DNA of 27,294 nt from Prevotella sp. UBA2754. Lineage in GTDB: Bacteria > Bacteroidota > Bacteroidia > Bacteroidales > Bacteroidaceae. The notes below the pieces were generated by a model, which was not told the DNA's origin, did not search any database, and worked only from the letters and a program-made list of their open reading frames with translations. Shown here piece by piece: positions 1 through 6,547 of this stretch (position 1 is its first letter; the number at the start of each line of letters is the position of its first letter). The position numbers and the translations under genes were made by a program. Location: the NCBI GenBank assembly GCA_002353295.1, contig DEJG01000024.1:36728-64021 (forward strand). The letters are read 5' to 3'.

Positions 1-290
1 GCAGCACCAGTTACCATGTTCTTTACATAGTCGGCGTGTCCCGGGCAGTCAACGTGAGCGTAGTGACGCTTAGCAGTCTCGTACTCAACGTGAGCGGTGT
101 TAATGGTGATACCACGCTCCTTTTCCTCAGGAGCATTATCAATCTGGTCAAAAGACTTAACCTCAGAAAGACCCTGCTTAGCCAAAACGGTTGTAATAGC
201 AGCTGTCAGAGTAGTCTTACCATGGTCAACGTGACCAATAGTACCAATGTTTACGTGCGGTTTGGTGCGCACAAAATTCTCTTTAGCCAT
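1..290 (-). CDS. tuf: Elongation factor Tu, N-terminal part (runs off the left edge)
   Basis: EF-Tu is the GTPase that carries aminoacyl-tRNA to the ribosomal A site in the cytoplasm. Only the first 96 codons are present; the rest lies beyond base 1. The visible part holds the G1 P-loop GHVDHGKT (residues 19-26), the switch I RGITI (59-63) and the G3 DCPGH (81-85), so it is the GTP-binding domain. The ATG is at 288-290 and the residues after it (MAKENFVRTKPHVNIGTIGH) match the family start. There is no Shine-Dalgarno; the leader is A-rich. It lies 59 bp after tRNA-Thr(GGT) on the same strand and is probably cotranscribed with the four tRNAs. Confidence 0.97.
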   Translation of the reverse strand, partial: MAKENFVRTKPHVNIGTIGHVDHGKTTLTAAITTVLAKQGLSEVKSFDQIDNAPEEKERGITINTAHVEYETAKRHYAHVDCPGHADYVKNMVTGA

Positions 291-349
291 AGCTTTTCTT
301 TGTTATAATTATAAATGAATGATCGATTTAAATCCACATTTTTGTTTAG

Positions 350-421
<72 letters not shown>

Positions 422-429
422 GAGCTTTG

Positions 430-502
430 AGCGGAAAACGGGGCTCAAACCCGCGACCCCCAGCTTGGAAGGCTAGTGCTCTATCAACTGAGCTATTTCC
501 GC
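430..502 (-). tRNA. tRNA-Gly (anticodon TCC)
   Basis: Minus-strand cloverleaf with acceptor stem GCGGAAA/TTTCCGC (one wobble or mismatch tolerated), anticodon stem CTAGC/GCTGG with loop CTTCCAA, and T loop TTTGAGC. The loop gives anticodon TCC (glycine GGA/GGG). CCA is not encoded. It sits 8 bp from tRNA-Thr(GGT), in the place of glyT in the classical cluster. Confidence 0.95.
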
Positions 503-520
503 AAACTTCCTTTCCGGAAG

Positions 521-603
521 TGGGTGGTGATGGATTCGAACCACCGAAGTCGAAAGACAACAGATTTACAGTCTGCCCCATTTGGCCGCTCTGGAAACCA
601 CCC
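521..603 (-). tRNA. tRNA-Tyr (anticodon GTA)
   Basis: Minus-strand class II tRNA, 83 nt. Acceptor GGGTGGT pairs with ACCACCC, with discriminator A. The anticodon loop CTGTAAA gives GTA (tyrosine). A long variable arm lies between the anticodon and T stems, as expected for bacterial tRNA-Tyr. CCA is not encoded. It lies between tRNA-Thr(TGT) and tRNA-Gly(TCC), as tyrU does in E. coli. Confidence 0.95.
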
Positions 604-644
604 TTATTAATTTTCTCTCTAGCTTTTGAGCCTCTCTTTGTTCG

Positions 645-718
645 AGCCTCTTGTCGGATTCGAACCAACGACCCCGAGATTACAAATCACGTGCTCTGGC
701 CAACTGAGCTAAAGAGGC
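645..718 (-). tRNA. tRNA-Thr (anticodon TGT)
   Basis: Minus-strand cloverleaf: acceptor GCCTCTT/AAGAGGC with discriminator U, D stem GCTC/GAGC, anticodon loop TTTGTAA (anticodon TGT, threonine ACA), and T arm GTTGG/CCGAC around TTCGAAT. The anticodon stem CGTGA/TCTCG has a U-U mismatch at its middle pair. It is the first gene after the promoter at 771-801, in the place of thrU. Confidence 0.95.
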
Positions 719-726
719 TTCACTAA

Positions 727-771
727 GCATCCGCTCCCCGAATGAGTTGCGAAATGTCGGAAAGCGGATGC
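727..771. repeat. Inverted repeat at the start of the tRNA-tuf transcript
   Basis: The 9-bp arms GCATCCGCT (727-735) and AGCGGATGC (763-771) are perfectly complementary. An inner 4-bp pairing (738-741 with 757-760) extends the stem. The outer arm touches the last base of the -7 box of the tRNA promoter and covers the predicted transcription start. It could be a DNA operator, or a 5' leader hairpin removed when tRNA-Thr is processed; the sequence alone does not decide. Confidence 0.6.
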
Positions 772-801
772 AAAGGTAGGCATTATTTTCGAAATACCAA
801 A
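771..801 (-). promoter_or_regulatory. Promoter of the tRNA-tuf operon
   Basis: Read on the minus strand, TTTG (801-798) is followed by 19 nt and TACCTTTG (778-771). This is an almost ideal Bacteroidetes primary-sigma promoter (TTTG at -33, TAnnTTTG at -7). Transcription would start near 764-767, about 46-49 nt before tRNA-Thr(TGT). Confidence 0.85.
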
Positions 802-818
802 ACTTTTCTCGTTTTTTT

Positions 819-1118
819 TTATCGATTACGCAATTTTTCCTTGTATTTCTGCAGCTGAACCTTCATAGAGTCCACACAAAGGTCAGTACTTTCTTCAAAA
901 GTATCACTGGTTTTCTCCACAAACAAGGTTGTTCCCGGAACTGTTACTGTCAGGCTTACCTGTTTGTTTTGTGCGGTGGCCGGTTTCACTACCTTACATT
1001 GCACTTCTGCCTTTTGAACATCCTCAAATGTTTTTTCCAACTTGGCAATCTTCTTGTCGATGAATGCCTGTAGCTTCTCAGTAGCGTCAAAGTGAATTGA
1101 CTGAATCTTAATTTCCAT
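819..1118 (-). CDS. hpf: Ribosome hibernation promoting factor, short HPF/RaiA type
   Basis: A 99-residue protein of the HPF/YfiA (ribosomal S30AE) family. These proteins bind the 30S decoding region in slow growth and hold ribosomes inactive. The S30AE fold fills the chain, from MEIKIQSIHFDAT through the amphipathic helix around residues 15-35 to the basic C-terminal helix ending KEKLRNR. There is no C-terminal dimerisation domain, so it is the short form. The start is fixed by a perfect AGGAGGT four bases before the ATG, which is unusual for this phylum. It lies 27 bp after xerC in the rpsU-xerC-hpf run, and the tRNA-tuf promoter follows its stop codon. Confidence 0.95.
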   Translation of the reverse strand: MEIKIQSIHFDATEKLQAFIDKKIAKLEKTFEDVQKAEVQCKVVKPATAQNKQVSLTVTVPGTTLFVEKTSDTFEESTDLCVDSMKVQLQKYKEKLRNR

Positions 1119-1122
1119 AGTT

Positions 1123-1129
1123 ACCTCCT
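1123..1129 (-). promoter_or_regulatory. Canonical Shine-Dalgarno (AGGAGGT) of hpf
   Basis: On the minus strand AGGAGGT precedes the hpf ATG by AACT (4 nt), ideal spacing for anti-SD pairing. I saw no other start in the window with such a site; tuf, rpsU, xerC, mdh, waaA, gldL, gldM and others have A-rich leaders or coupled starts. Bacteroidetes ribosomes are known to keep the anti-SD hidden by bS21, bS18 and bS6, so this one stands out. Confidence 0.85.
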
Positions 1130-1145
1130 ATTTTTAAAAGGTTAG

Positions 1146-2030
1146 TTAAGCCCTTGGGTGGGCATTTTTATATACTTTCTTTAATTGTTCGAATGTGGTG
1201 TGTGTATAAATCTCAGTAGTTGCCACACTTTCATGCCCCAGGAGTTTGCGTACGCTTTCCAGTCCTGCCCCGTTATTAAGCATCGCTGTAGCAAAAGAAT
1301 GTCGCAGGACATGAGGTGACCGTTTTTTCAGGGTAGTTACCTGTGACAGATACTTACGTACGGTTTTATAGACCATTGTAACCGTCACCCTCCGCCCCTT
1401 ATCGCCAAGGAAGAGAGCATCATCGAGACGATTCTCAAACTGAGCATTGCGCTCGTTGATATAGTGTTGCAGCTGATCTGCCAGTTCTTCTCCGAAAGGA
1501 ATAATACGCTGTTTATTGCGCTTACCCGTCACCTTCAACTGGCGATTCGCGAAGTCAACATCTACGTCATTGAGTCCCGCCAGCTCCGAACGACGCAGGC
1601 CAGCTTCATATAATAGCATTATTATGGTACGCGCACGCACATCTTTATAACTATCCCCCCACATCTCGGGCAAATCGAGCAGTCGATCCATTTCGTTCTC
1701 CCGCACGAATTGCGGCAAAGGTTTTTGTTTCTTGGGGCCCTTCACGATATGTGAAGGGTCGTGTTTCACCAAGCCCCTCGACAAGGCAAAACGAAAAAAA
1801 GAACGCACGGCACTCAAACAGCGGTTTACTGTGGATGCCATGTCGCCTTTATCCATCAAACTTTCCATCCAATCACGGATGATATCCGAGTCTATCGACT
1901 CCCATGAAAGCTGACTATCCTTTGATTTGAAGTACGATTCGAATTCCCTTAGACTTTGCCCATAGTATTTCACCGTGAGCTCAGAGCGATTCCGCTCGTA
2001 CTTTAGGTAGTCTAAGAATTTTTCTATCAT
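1146..2030 (-). CDS. xerC: Tyrosine recombinase, XerC/XerD family
   Basis: A 294-residue site-specific recombinase that probably resolves chromosome dimers at the dif site together with a partner Xer protein. An N-terminal SAM-like core-binding domain (about residues 1-85) precedes the catalytic domain (about 110-290). All active-site residues are visible: R146 (GLRRSEL), K170 (VTGKRNKQR), H240 and R243 (HVLRHS), H266 (LLGHE) and nucleophile Y275. Their spacing matches XerC/XerD. It sits between rpsU (75 bp upstream) and hpf (27 bp downstream). Whether it is XerC or XerD cannot be settled from one gene, but the chromosomal setting argues against an integrase. Confidence 0.92.
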   Translation of the reverse strand: MIEKFLDYLKYERNRSELTVKYYGQSLREFESYFKSKDSQLSWESIDSDIIRDWMESLMDKGDMASTVNRCLSAVRSFFRFALSRGLVKHDPSHIVKGPKKQKPLPQFVRENEMDRLLDLPEMWGDSYKDVRARTIIMLLYEAGLRRSELAGLNDVDVDFANRQLKVTGKRNKQRIIPFGEELADQLQHYINERNAQFENRLDDALFLGDKGRRVTVTMVYKTVRKYLSQVTTLKKRSPHVLRHSFATAMLNNGAGLESVRKLLGHESVATTEIYTHTTFEQLKKVYKNAHPRA

Positions 2031-2105
2031 ATTTTCGATGCGTACTTATTTCGGCAACGAATTTACGAAGAAAATCGCAAACTACCAAATAAATTCGCTA
2101 CTTTT

Positions 2106-2297
2106 TTATTCTTCAGTAGCACGCAGCTTCTGTACGTAAATAGCGTGTTCCATCTTCAGGCGCTTCAGTACAGAGGGCTTGTCAAACTGTTGACGGCGGC
2201 GGAGTTCTTTAACTACACCTGTCTTCTCAAACTTTCTCTTGAACTTCTTGAGGGCCTTCTCGATGTTCTCGCCTTCCTTTACTGGTACAATAATCAT
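2106..2297 (-). CDS. rpsU: 30S ribosomal protein bS21
   Basis: A 63-residue basic protein starting MIIVPVKEGENIEKALKKFK, the bS21 signature, with an Arg/Lys-rich middle (KELRRRQQF) and the usual family length. bS21 sits on the 30S platform beside the 3' end of 16S rRNA; in Bacteroidetes it helps sequester the anti-Shine-Dalgarno. The leader (2298-2345) is A-rich and carries no Shine-Dalgarno, unlike the rpsU genes of Flavobacterium, where a strong one is used for autoregulation. It is first in the rpsU-xerC-hpf run, with its own promoter at 2353-2383. Confidence 0.97.
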   Translation of the reverse strand: MIIVPVKEGENIEKALKKFKRKFEKTGVVKELRRRQQFDKPSVLKRLKMEHAIYVQKLRATEE

Positions 2298-2352
2298 GTT
2301 GTTTTTGCTTTTATTTTTTAAGTTAAACTTCTGTTTTGCAATTAAGCGGGTG

Positions 2353-2383
2353 CAAAATTACAACTATTTTACGAATTGACCAA
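2353..2383 (-). promoter_or_regulatory. Promoter of rpsU-xerC-hpf
   Basis: On the minus strand TTGG (2383-2380), 19 nt, then TAATTTTG (2360-2353), close to the Bacteroidetes -33/-7 consensus. The predicted start lies about 50 nt before the rpsU ATG. The 129-bp gap to the end of the aminopeptidase gene holds nothing else recognisable. Confidence 0.75.
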
Positions 2384-2426
2384 GTTTTTAATCGTTTTTT
2401 ATTAAATAATTCTCAATTTCATGGAT

Positions 2427-4217
2427 TTATATTGCTGAGCAAGCGTTCTTTAGCCACTCTTTTTCCTCGCCATCGAGATGAGGCGAAAGGGTGGCTAAAA
2501 CTTTTTGATGGTAATCGTTGAGCCATGTGATTTCCTCTGGCAGCAATAGTTCTTTGACAATTGGTCTTGTATCAATAGGACAGAGGGTAAGGCTCTCGAA
2601 CTGGAGATATTGGCCGAATTCAGTCTGCTTATAAGGGATTATCAGAAGGGTGTTTTCTATTCTCACTCCAAACTTGCCCTCCAGGTAGATGCCCGGCTCA
2701 TCGGTGATGGTCATGCCTGCCACAAGTGGGGCCGGTTTCCATTCCATACGGAATTGGTGAGGTCCTTCATGGACGCTAAGATAGCTGCCCACACCGTGAC
2801 CTGTACCATGTAGGTAGTTCAGTCCTTCCCGCCACATATCCTTGCGGGCCAAAATGTCAATCTGCGTACCGCTCGAACCACTGGGGAACTTGCAGAGCTC
2901 TATCTGGATATGACCTTTCAGCACGAGCGTATAGATTTTCTTCTTTTCCTCTGTCAGCGGGCCGAGGGCGATAGTACGGGTGATGTCGGTGGTGCCATCC
3001 TGATACTGGGCACCGCTATCCAGCAACAGGAATCCTGATGCAGATAAAGGGATATCGGTTTCTGGAGTCGCCTCATAATGTACAATCGCCCCATGTGCCT
3101 CGTAACCAGCTATCGTATCGAAAGAAAGACCTCTGTAGAGCGGCTGTTCGGCTCGCAAACTTTCCAGTTTGTCAGATACAGAAATCTCTGTCAGCGTCTG
3201 TTTCCCGATATTTTCGTCAAGCCATTTCAAGAATTTCACCATTGCGATGCCGTCTTTCAGCATCGCCGACCTAAAACCTAACCGTTCCCTTTCGTTCTTG
3301 ACAGCTTTCATTGCCGCAATGGGGGAAGCATCTCGCACGATATTTCTCGTCACCTGTTGGTAGAGGGTATAGCACACCTCATCAGGATCCATCAGGATAT
3401 TGTATTCAAAATAGTCTTTCAAGCCCTTGCCCACCTCCGAGTAGTCGGCAGTTTCTACTCCTTGACTTTTCAGATAGTCACGGACCTCGGCTGTGAGTTT
3501 CACCTTATTAATATATAAGGTAGCTTTGTCGGAGGCTATCAGCAGGTAACTGACGAAGACGGGATTGCAATGTACGTCTGAGCCACGGAGGTTCAGTGTC
3601 CAGGCAATGTCGTCGAGGGCCGTCACCAACATGCCGTCAGCATGACGTTGCCGCAGGGCCTGACGGATACGGCTGAGCTTCGATGTTGTCTCCTCACCGG
3701 CCAGTTCCAGCGGTTGTATCTCCACTGGACTCTGAGGAATCTGGGGACGGTCGTGCCATATCCTACCGAGCGGATTGAAATTGGTGCGCACAGTGATGCC
3801 ACCTCGTTGTCTCAGCTCCTCTTTCATCTGTTCCACTACTGCGACGCTATTCTCCATCCCGTCCATGCCAATTTCAGTGGAGAGTGGAGAGTTCTGATTT
3901 GAGAGTTCTGAGGCGATCCATTCGGCGATAGTAGGGGTACCAGCCATCTTGAGCCGCATCAGTTGGAACTCCGTTCCCTTGAGTTGTTCTTCTGCCTGTA
4001 TGAAATAGCGGGAGTCCGTCCAGAGGGCAGCACTCTTCAACGTCACCACAGCTGTCCCTGCCGACCCCGTGAAACCGCTGATCCACTCACGTCCTTTCCA
4101 ATGGTCTGCCGTATATTCGCTGTTATGGGGGTCTGTCGTAGGAAATACGAAGGCACTCAGGTGTTCCCTTCGCAACTCCTCCCGCAACGTTTCCAGTCGT
4201 TCTGCAATCTTACTCAT
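2427..4217 (-). CDS. pepP: Aminopeptidase P family (Xaa-Pro aminopeptidase)
   Basis: A 596-residue M24B metallopeptidase that removes an N-terminal residue preceding proline. The length and three-part layout match the long APP type: two creatinase-like N-terminal domains (about 5-160 and 180-310), then the pita-bread catalytic domain (about 315-540). The dinuclear metal ligands are D400 and D411 (DSGAQYQDGTTD), H474 (HGTGHGVGS), E507 (DEPG) and E521 (VRIEN), spaced as in human cytosolic APP1. There is no signal peptide, so it is probably cytoplasmic. Residues about 102-115 (ASELSNQNSPLSTE) come from a heptanucleotide repeat. It starts 6 bp after the SH3 protein gene, so the two are likely cotranscribed. 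Confidence 0.93.
   Translation of the reverse strand: MSKIAERLETLREELRREHLSAFVFPTTDPHNSEYTADHWKGREWISGFTGSAGTAVVTLKSAALWTDSRYFIQAEEQLKGTEFQLMRLKMAGTPTIAEWIASELSNQNSPLSTEIGMDGMENSVAVVEQMKEELRQRGGITVRTNFNPLGRIWHDRPQIPQSPVEIQPLELAGEETTSKLSRIRQALRQRHADGMLVTALDDIAWTLNLRGSDVHCNPVFVSYLLIASDKATLYINKVKLTAEVRDYLKSQGVETADYSEVGKGLKDYFEYNILMDPDEVCYTLYQQVTRNIVRDASPIAAMKAVKNERERLGFRSAMLKDGIAMVKFLKWLDENIGKQTLTEISVSDKLESLRAEQPLYRGLSFDTIAGYEAHGAIVHYEATPETDIPLSASGFLLLDSGAQYQDGTTDITRTIALGPLTEEKKKIYTLVLKGHIQIELCKFPSGSSGTQIDILARKDMWREGLNYLHGTGHGVGSYLSVHEGPHQFRMEWKPAPLVAGMTITDEPGIYLEGKFGVRIENTLLIIPYKQTEFGQYLQFESLTLCPIDTRPIVKELLLPEEITWLNDYHQKVLATLSPHLDGEEKEWLKNACSAI
3877..3911. repeat. Heptanucleotide tandem repeat inside pepP (5 units)
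   Basis: Plus strand: GTGGAGA, GTGGAGA, GTTCTGA, TTTGAGA, GTTCTGA. The degenerate 7-bp units share a G-T-x-x-x-G-A pattern with the repeat at 9181-9208 and, in reverse complement, 7610-7640. In the pepP frame it encodes the NQNSPLST stretch between the two N-terminal subdomains. Confidence 0.75.
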
Positions 4218-4223
4218 TCTCTC

Positions 4224-4730
4224 TTAGCAACAGTTAGTCAAGGGATTGTCACAAATCCACTCTGCCTCTATCCATCCCTCATGCTTGCCATCTGAGGTTT
4301 TCACCTTCACCCAGTCGCCTTTCACGCCAACGGGATGCAACTGCATTTCTTCCTTAAACGAGAAAGTCACTTTCGAACTGGCGTTAGGCGCTTGGCGCAG
4401 ATAGAGTGTCTGTCCGCCATAGTTACGGGTACTGAAGCCCACGACGGACCAGTGCAGCCAATAACCCGTTGCAGAATATGCAAGGGATATCTCTTTTGCA
4501 TTCTCCGCATCCTCAGGCAGTCCCGCCAGTTGCCACCAGCCGTTGGTATAGTTTTTCAGTGCCACCATCACTATTTGCTTGGTGCTGATTTTCCCGATTA
4601 CCTCACCCTTCGGCTTATTCCTCACATTGGTAAACGGCCCCTTTGTATCGGTGATATACGCACCGATGGTCTGTGCTGACACCGTCATCACACAGAGCGT
4701 TAAGGTCAGAAAAAAGAATAATCTCTTCAT
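4224..4730 (-). CDS. Secreted bacterial SH3-domain protein
   Basis: A 168-residue protein taken from the second ATG (4730). This start opens directly with a signal peptide (MKRLFFFLTLTLCVMTVSAQ); the frame stays open upstream, but the extra residues would spoil the signal. After cleavage it holds bacterial SH3-like segments: GPFTNVRNKPKGEVIGKI near residue 30, and a second (YLRQAPNASSKV...GVKGDWVKVKTSDGKHEGWI) towards the C-terminus. Such domains often bind cell-wall peptides or act as scaffolds in the periplasm. The C-terminus has three cysteines (CDNPLTNCC). The specific role is unknown. It precedes pepP by 6 bp and has a TATCTTTG promoter box at 4755-4762. Confidence 0.75.
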   Translation of the reverse strand: MKRLFFFLTLTLCVMTVSAQTIGAYITDTKGPFTNVRNKPKGEVIGKISTKQIVMVALKNYTNGWWQLAGLPEDAENAKEISLAYSATGYWLHWSVVGFSTRNYGGQTLYLRQAPNASSKVTFSFKEEMQLHPVGVKGDWVKVKTSDGKHEGWIEAEWICDNPLTNCC

Positions 4731-4754
4731 CGTTTCATTAATTAGTTCACCATG

Positions 4755-4762
4755 CAAAGATA
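4755..4762 (-). promoter_or_regulatory. -7 promoter box for the SH3 protein-pepP unit
   Basis: On the minus strand TATCTTTG (4762-4755) matches TAnnTTTG. A degenerate TTCG lies 19 nt upstream (4785-4782). The expected transcript begins about 18 nt before the ATG. It is divergent from the bcp promoter about 90 bp away. Confidence 0.65.
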
Positions 4763-4850
4763 ATGCAAAATTTCGATTAAACGAAGAGAATGCAAATATA
4801 TTTGGATACTATTTTTCTGGCAACTTGTTTCACTTTTCCTAAAAATGTTA

Positions 4851-4858
4851 TAACTTTG
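4851..4858 (+). promoter_or_regulatory. -7 promoter box of bcp
   Basis: TAACTTTG fits TAnnTTTG and lies 25 bp before the bcp ATG. The -33 region (TTTC at 4828-4831, 19 nt spacing) is only a weak match. Confidence 0.6.
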
Positions 4859-4883
4859 TCGCTGAATTAAAAAACTACTGACG

Positions 4884-5339
4884 ATGAATATTGGAGATAA
4901 AGCCCCTGAGATTTTAGGGAAAGACGAGAAAGGACGGGATATCCGTCTGAGTGATTACAAGGGTAGAAAACTGGTTCTTTATTTCTATCCCAAAGACAAC
5001 ACGAGTGGTTGTACTTCGGAGGCTTGCAGCCTCCGCGACCATTACGAGCAGTTGCAGGCTGCCGGCTATGAAGTAGTTGGCGTAAGCAAAGACTCTGCCG
5101 ACTCTCATGTCAAATTCAAGGAAAAGCACACCCTCCCCTTTCCCCTCATTGCCGATGTCGACAAGACGCTGATGGAGGCGATGGGTGCCTGGGGCGAGAA
5201 GACCATGTATGGCAAGAAGACCATGGGTACCATTCGCACCACTTTCGTTATCAACGAGGAAGGCATCATCGAACAGATTTTTGCCGGCAAGCAAATCAAA
5301 ACCAAGGAACATGCCCTGCAGATTCTGAATCAAGAATAG
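4884..5339 (+). CDS. bcp: Thiol peroxidase Bcp / PrxQ-type peroxiredoxin
   Basis: A 151-residue cytoplasmic thioredoxin-fold peroxidase that reduces hydrogen and organic peroxides with electrons from thioredoxin. The peroxidatic motif PKDNTSGC gives P36, T40 and C43. C48 (SEAC) is the resolving cysteine five residues on, which defines the PrxQ/Bcp class. The conserved arginine is in GTIRTTFVI near residue 117. The length is normal for the family. It has its own promoter box at 4851-4858 and is followed 132 bp later by mdh, which also has one. Confidence 0.95.
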   Translation: MNIGDKAPEILGKDEKGRDIRLSDYKGRKLVLYFYPKDNTSGCTSEACSLRDHYEQLQAAGYEVVGVSKDSADSHVKFKEKHTLPFPLIADVDKTLMEAMGAWGEKTMYGKKTMGTIRTTFVINEEGIIEQIFAGKQIKTKEHALQILNQE

Positions 5340-5421
5340 CATCTTGCAACATGGAGTTTGCAAAAGCAATGGTGGAAATATTAATGTCTGTTAATCTGTA
5401 GAATCTGTGTTGATTTTTTGC

Positions 5422-5429
5422 TATCTTTG
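5422..5429 (+). promoter_or_regulatory. -7 promoter box of mdh
   Basis: TATCTTTG matches TAnnTTTG and lies 42 bp before the mdh ATG at 5472. The -33 region is not recognisable at the usual distance. The position shows that the in-frame ATG at 5418, which would be upstream of the transcript, is not the start. Confidence 0.65.
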
Positions 5430-5471
5430 CAAGCACGAAAAGAAAAACAAATATTAATAAGTAAAAAAACT

Positions 5472-6464
5472 ATGGCATTTTTAACAAACGACAAATTGAC
5501 CATCGTCGGCGCAGCTGGCATGATTGGTTCAAACATGGCTCAATCAGCTCTGATGATGGGCTTGACAAGTGAAATCTGTCTTTACGACGTATTCTCTCCA
5601 GAGGGTGTTGCCGAGGAGATGCGTCAGAGTGGTTTTGACGAGGCAAATATCGTAGCTACTACTGATCCCGAAGAGGCTTTCAAGAACGCTAAGTACATTA
5701 TTTCTTCAGGTGGTGCTCCCCGTAAGGCTGGTATGACCCGTGAGGATCTGCTCGCCGGCAACTGTAAGATTGCTGAGGAGTTGGGACAGAACATCAAGAA
5801 GTACTGCCCTGACGTAAAGCATGTGGTTATCATTTTCAATCCTGCTGACCTCACTGGTCTGGTAACACTGCTCTACTCTGGTCTGAAACCAGGTCAGGTT
5901 ACTACACTGGCTGGTCTTGATACTACTCGTCTGCAGAGTGCATTAGCCAAGAAATTTGGTGTAAAGCAGTGCGAGATTGAGGGTTGCGCTACCTATGGCG
6001 GTCACGGTGAGCAGATGGCTGTATTCGGAAGCCACGTTACTATCAAGGGCCGCAAACTGACCGACATCATCGGAACTGCAGAATTCCCAGAAGAAGAGTG
6101 GGAGCAGATGAAGGTTGACGTAACGAAGGGTGGTGCCAAGATCATCGAGCTTCGCGGACGTAGCTCATTCCAGAGCCCATCTTACTTGTCAGTAGAGATG
6201 ATTCGTGCCGCTATGGGTGGTGAGCCTTTCCGTTTCCCTGTAGGAACATACGTAAAGACCGACAAGTACGACCACATCATGATGGCTATGAAGACCACTA
6301 TGACTGCTGAGGGTGCTAAGTATGAGATTCCACAGGGTACTGCCGAGGAGAATGCCAAGCTTGATCAGAGCTACGAACACCTCTGCAAGATGCGCGATGA
6401 GCTGGTAACGCTGAACATCGTTCCTCCCATCTCTGAGTGGAGCAAGATTAATCCAAATCTCTAA
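5472..6464 (+). CDS. mdh: Malate dehydrogenase (NAD-dependent)
   Basis: A 330-residue enzyme of the lactate/malate dehydrogenase family that interconverts malate and oxaloacetate in the cytoplasm. It has an N-terminal NAD Rossmann motif, VGAAGMIGSN (residues 12-21), with D39 at the ribose-binding strand end. R84 and R90 in PRKAGMTRED are the dicarboxylate-binding arginines that mark MDH rather than LDH. N123 (FNPAD), D150 and R153 (LDTTR), and catalytic H178 (GGHGEQ) follow. The ATG at 5472 is chosen because it opens the Rossmann strand directly and follows the A-rich leader; the frame extends 18 codons further upstream but overlaps the promoter box. A strong terminator follows at 6488. Confidence 0.92.
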   Translation: MAFLTNDKLTIVGAAGMIGSNMAQSALMMGLTSEICLYDVFSPEGVAEEMRQSGFDEANIVATTDPEEAFKNAKYIISSGGAPRKAGMTREDLLAGNCKIAEELGQNIKKYCPDVKHVVIIFNPADLTGLVTLLYSGLKPGQVTTLAGLDTTRLQSALAKKFGVKQCEIEGCATYGGHGEQMAVFGSHVTIKGRKLTDIIGTAEFPEEEWEQMKVDVTKGGAKIIELRGRSSFQSPSYLSVEMIRAAMGGEPFRFPVGTYVKTDKYDHIMMAMKTTMTAEGAKYEIPQGTAEENAKLDQSYEHLCKMRDELVTLNIVPPISEWSKINPNL

Positions 6465-6487
6465 ACAAAGAGAGGGTTTACTGAATA

Positions 6488-6535
6488 AATCGGGGCGTTC
6501 GCTGAAAGTTTTTGCGAACGTCCCGATTCCTTTTT
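6488..6535 (+). terminator. Intrinsic terminator after mdh
   Basis: Arms 6488-6502 (AATCGGGGCGTTCGC) and 6514-6528 (GCGAACGTCCCGATT) form a 15-bp stem with one G-U pair and an 11-nt loop, followed by CC and five T. The T-run is shared with the promoter box that follows. Confidence 0.9.
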
Positions 6536-6542
6536 ACCTTTG
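6511..6542 (+). promoter_or_regulatory. Promoter nested in the mdh terminator, driving a possible small RNA
   Basis: TTTG (6511-6514), 20 nt, TACCTTTG (6535-6542) is a near-consensus Bacteroidetes promoter. Its -33 element lies in the terminator loop and 3' arm, and its -7 box begins in the T-run. Transcription would begin near 6547-6550. It is too far from the metallophosphoesterase gene to be its main promoter, since that gene has one at 6737-6768. Confidence 0.7.
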
Positions 6543-6547
6543 CACTC

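Noticed and set aside
427..726. 99-residue plus-strand frame over the tRNAs
   Set aside because: It lies antisense to four tRNA genes and resembles spurious predictions often seen across tRNAs.
1146..2030. Tyrosine recombinase considered as a phage or integron integrase
   Set aside because: It sits between rpsU and hpf with no attachment repeats or mobile genes nearby, and its length and motifs fit chromosomal Xer.
5418..5471. Longer malate dehydrogenase start at 5418
   Set aside because: The first ATG lies upstream of the TATCTTTG promoter box, and the family begins at 5472.
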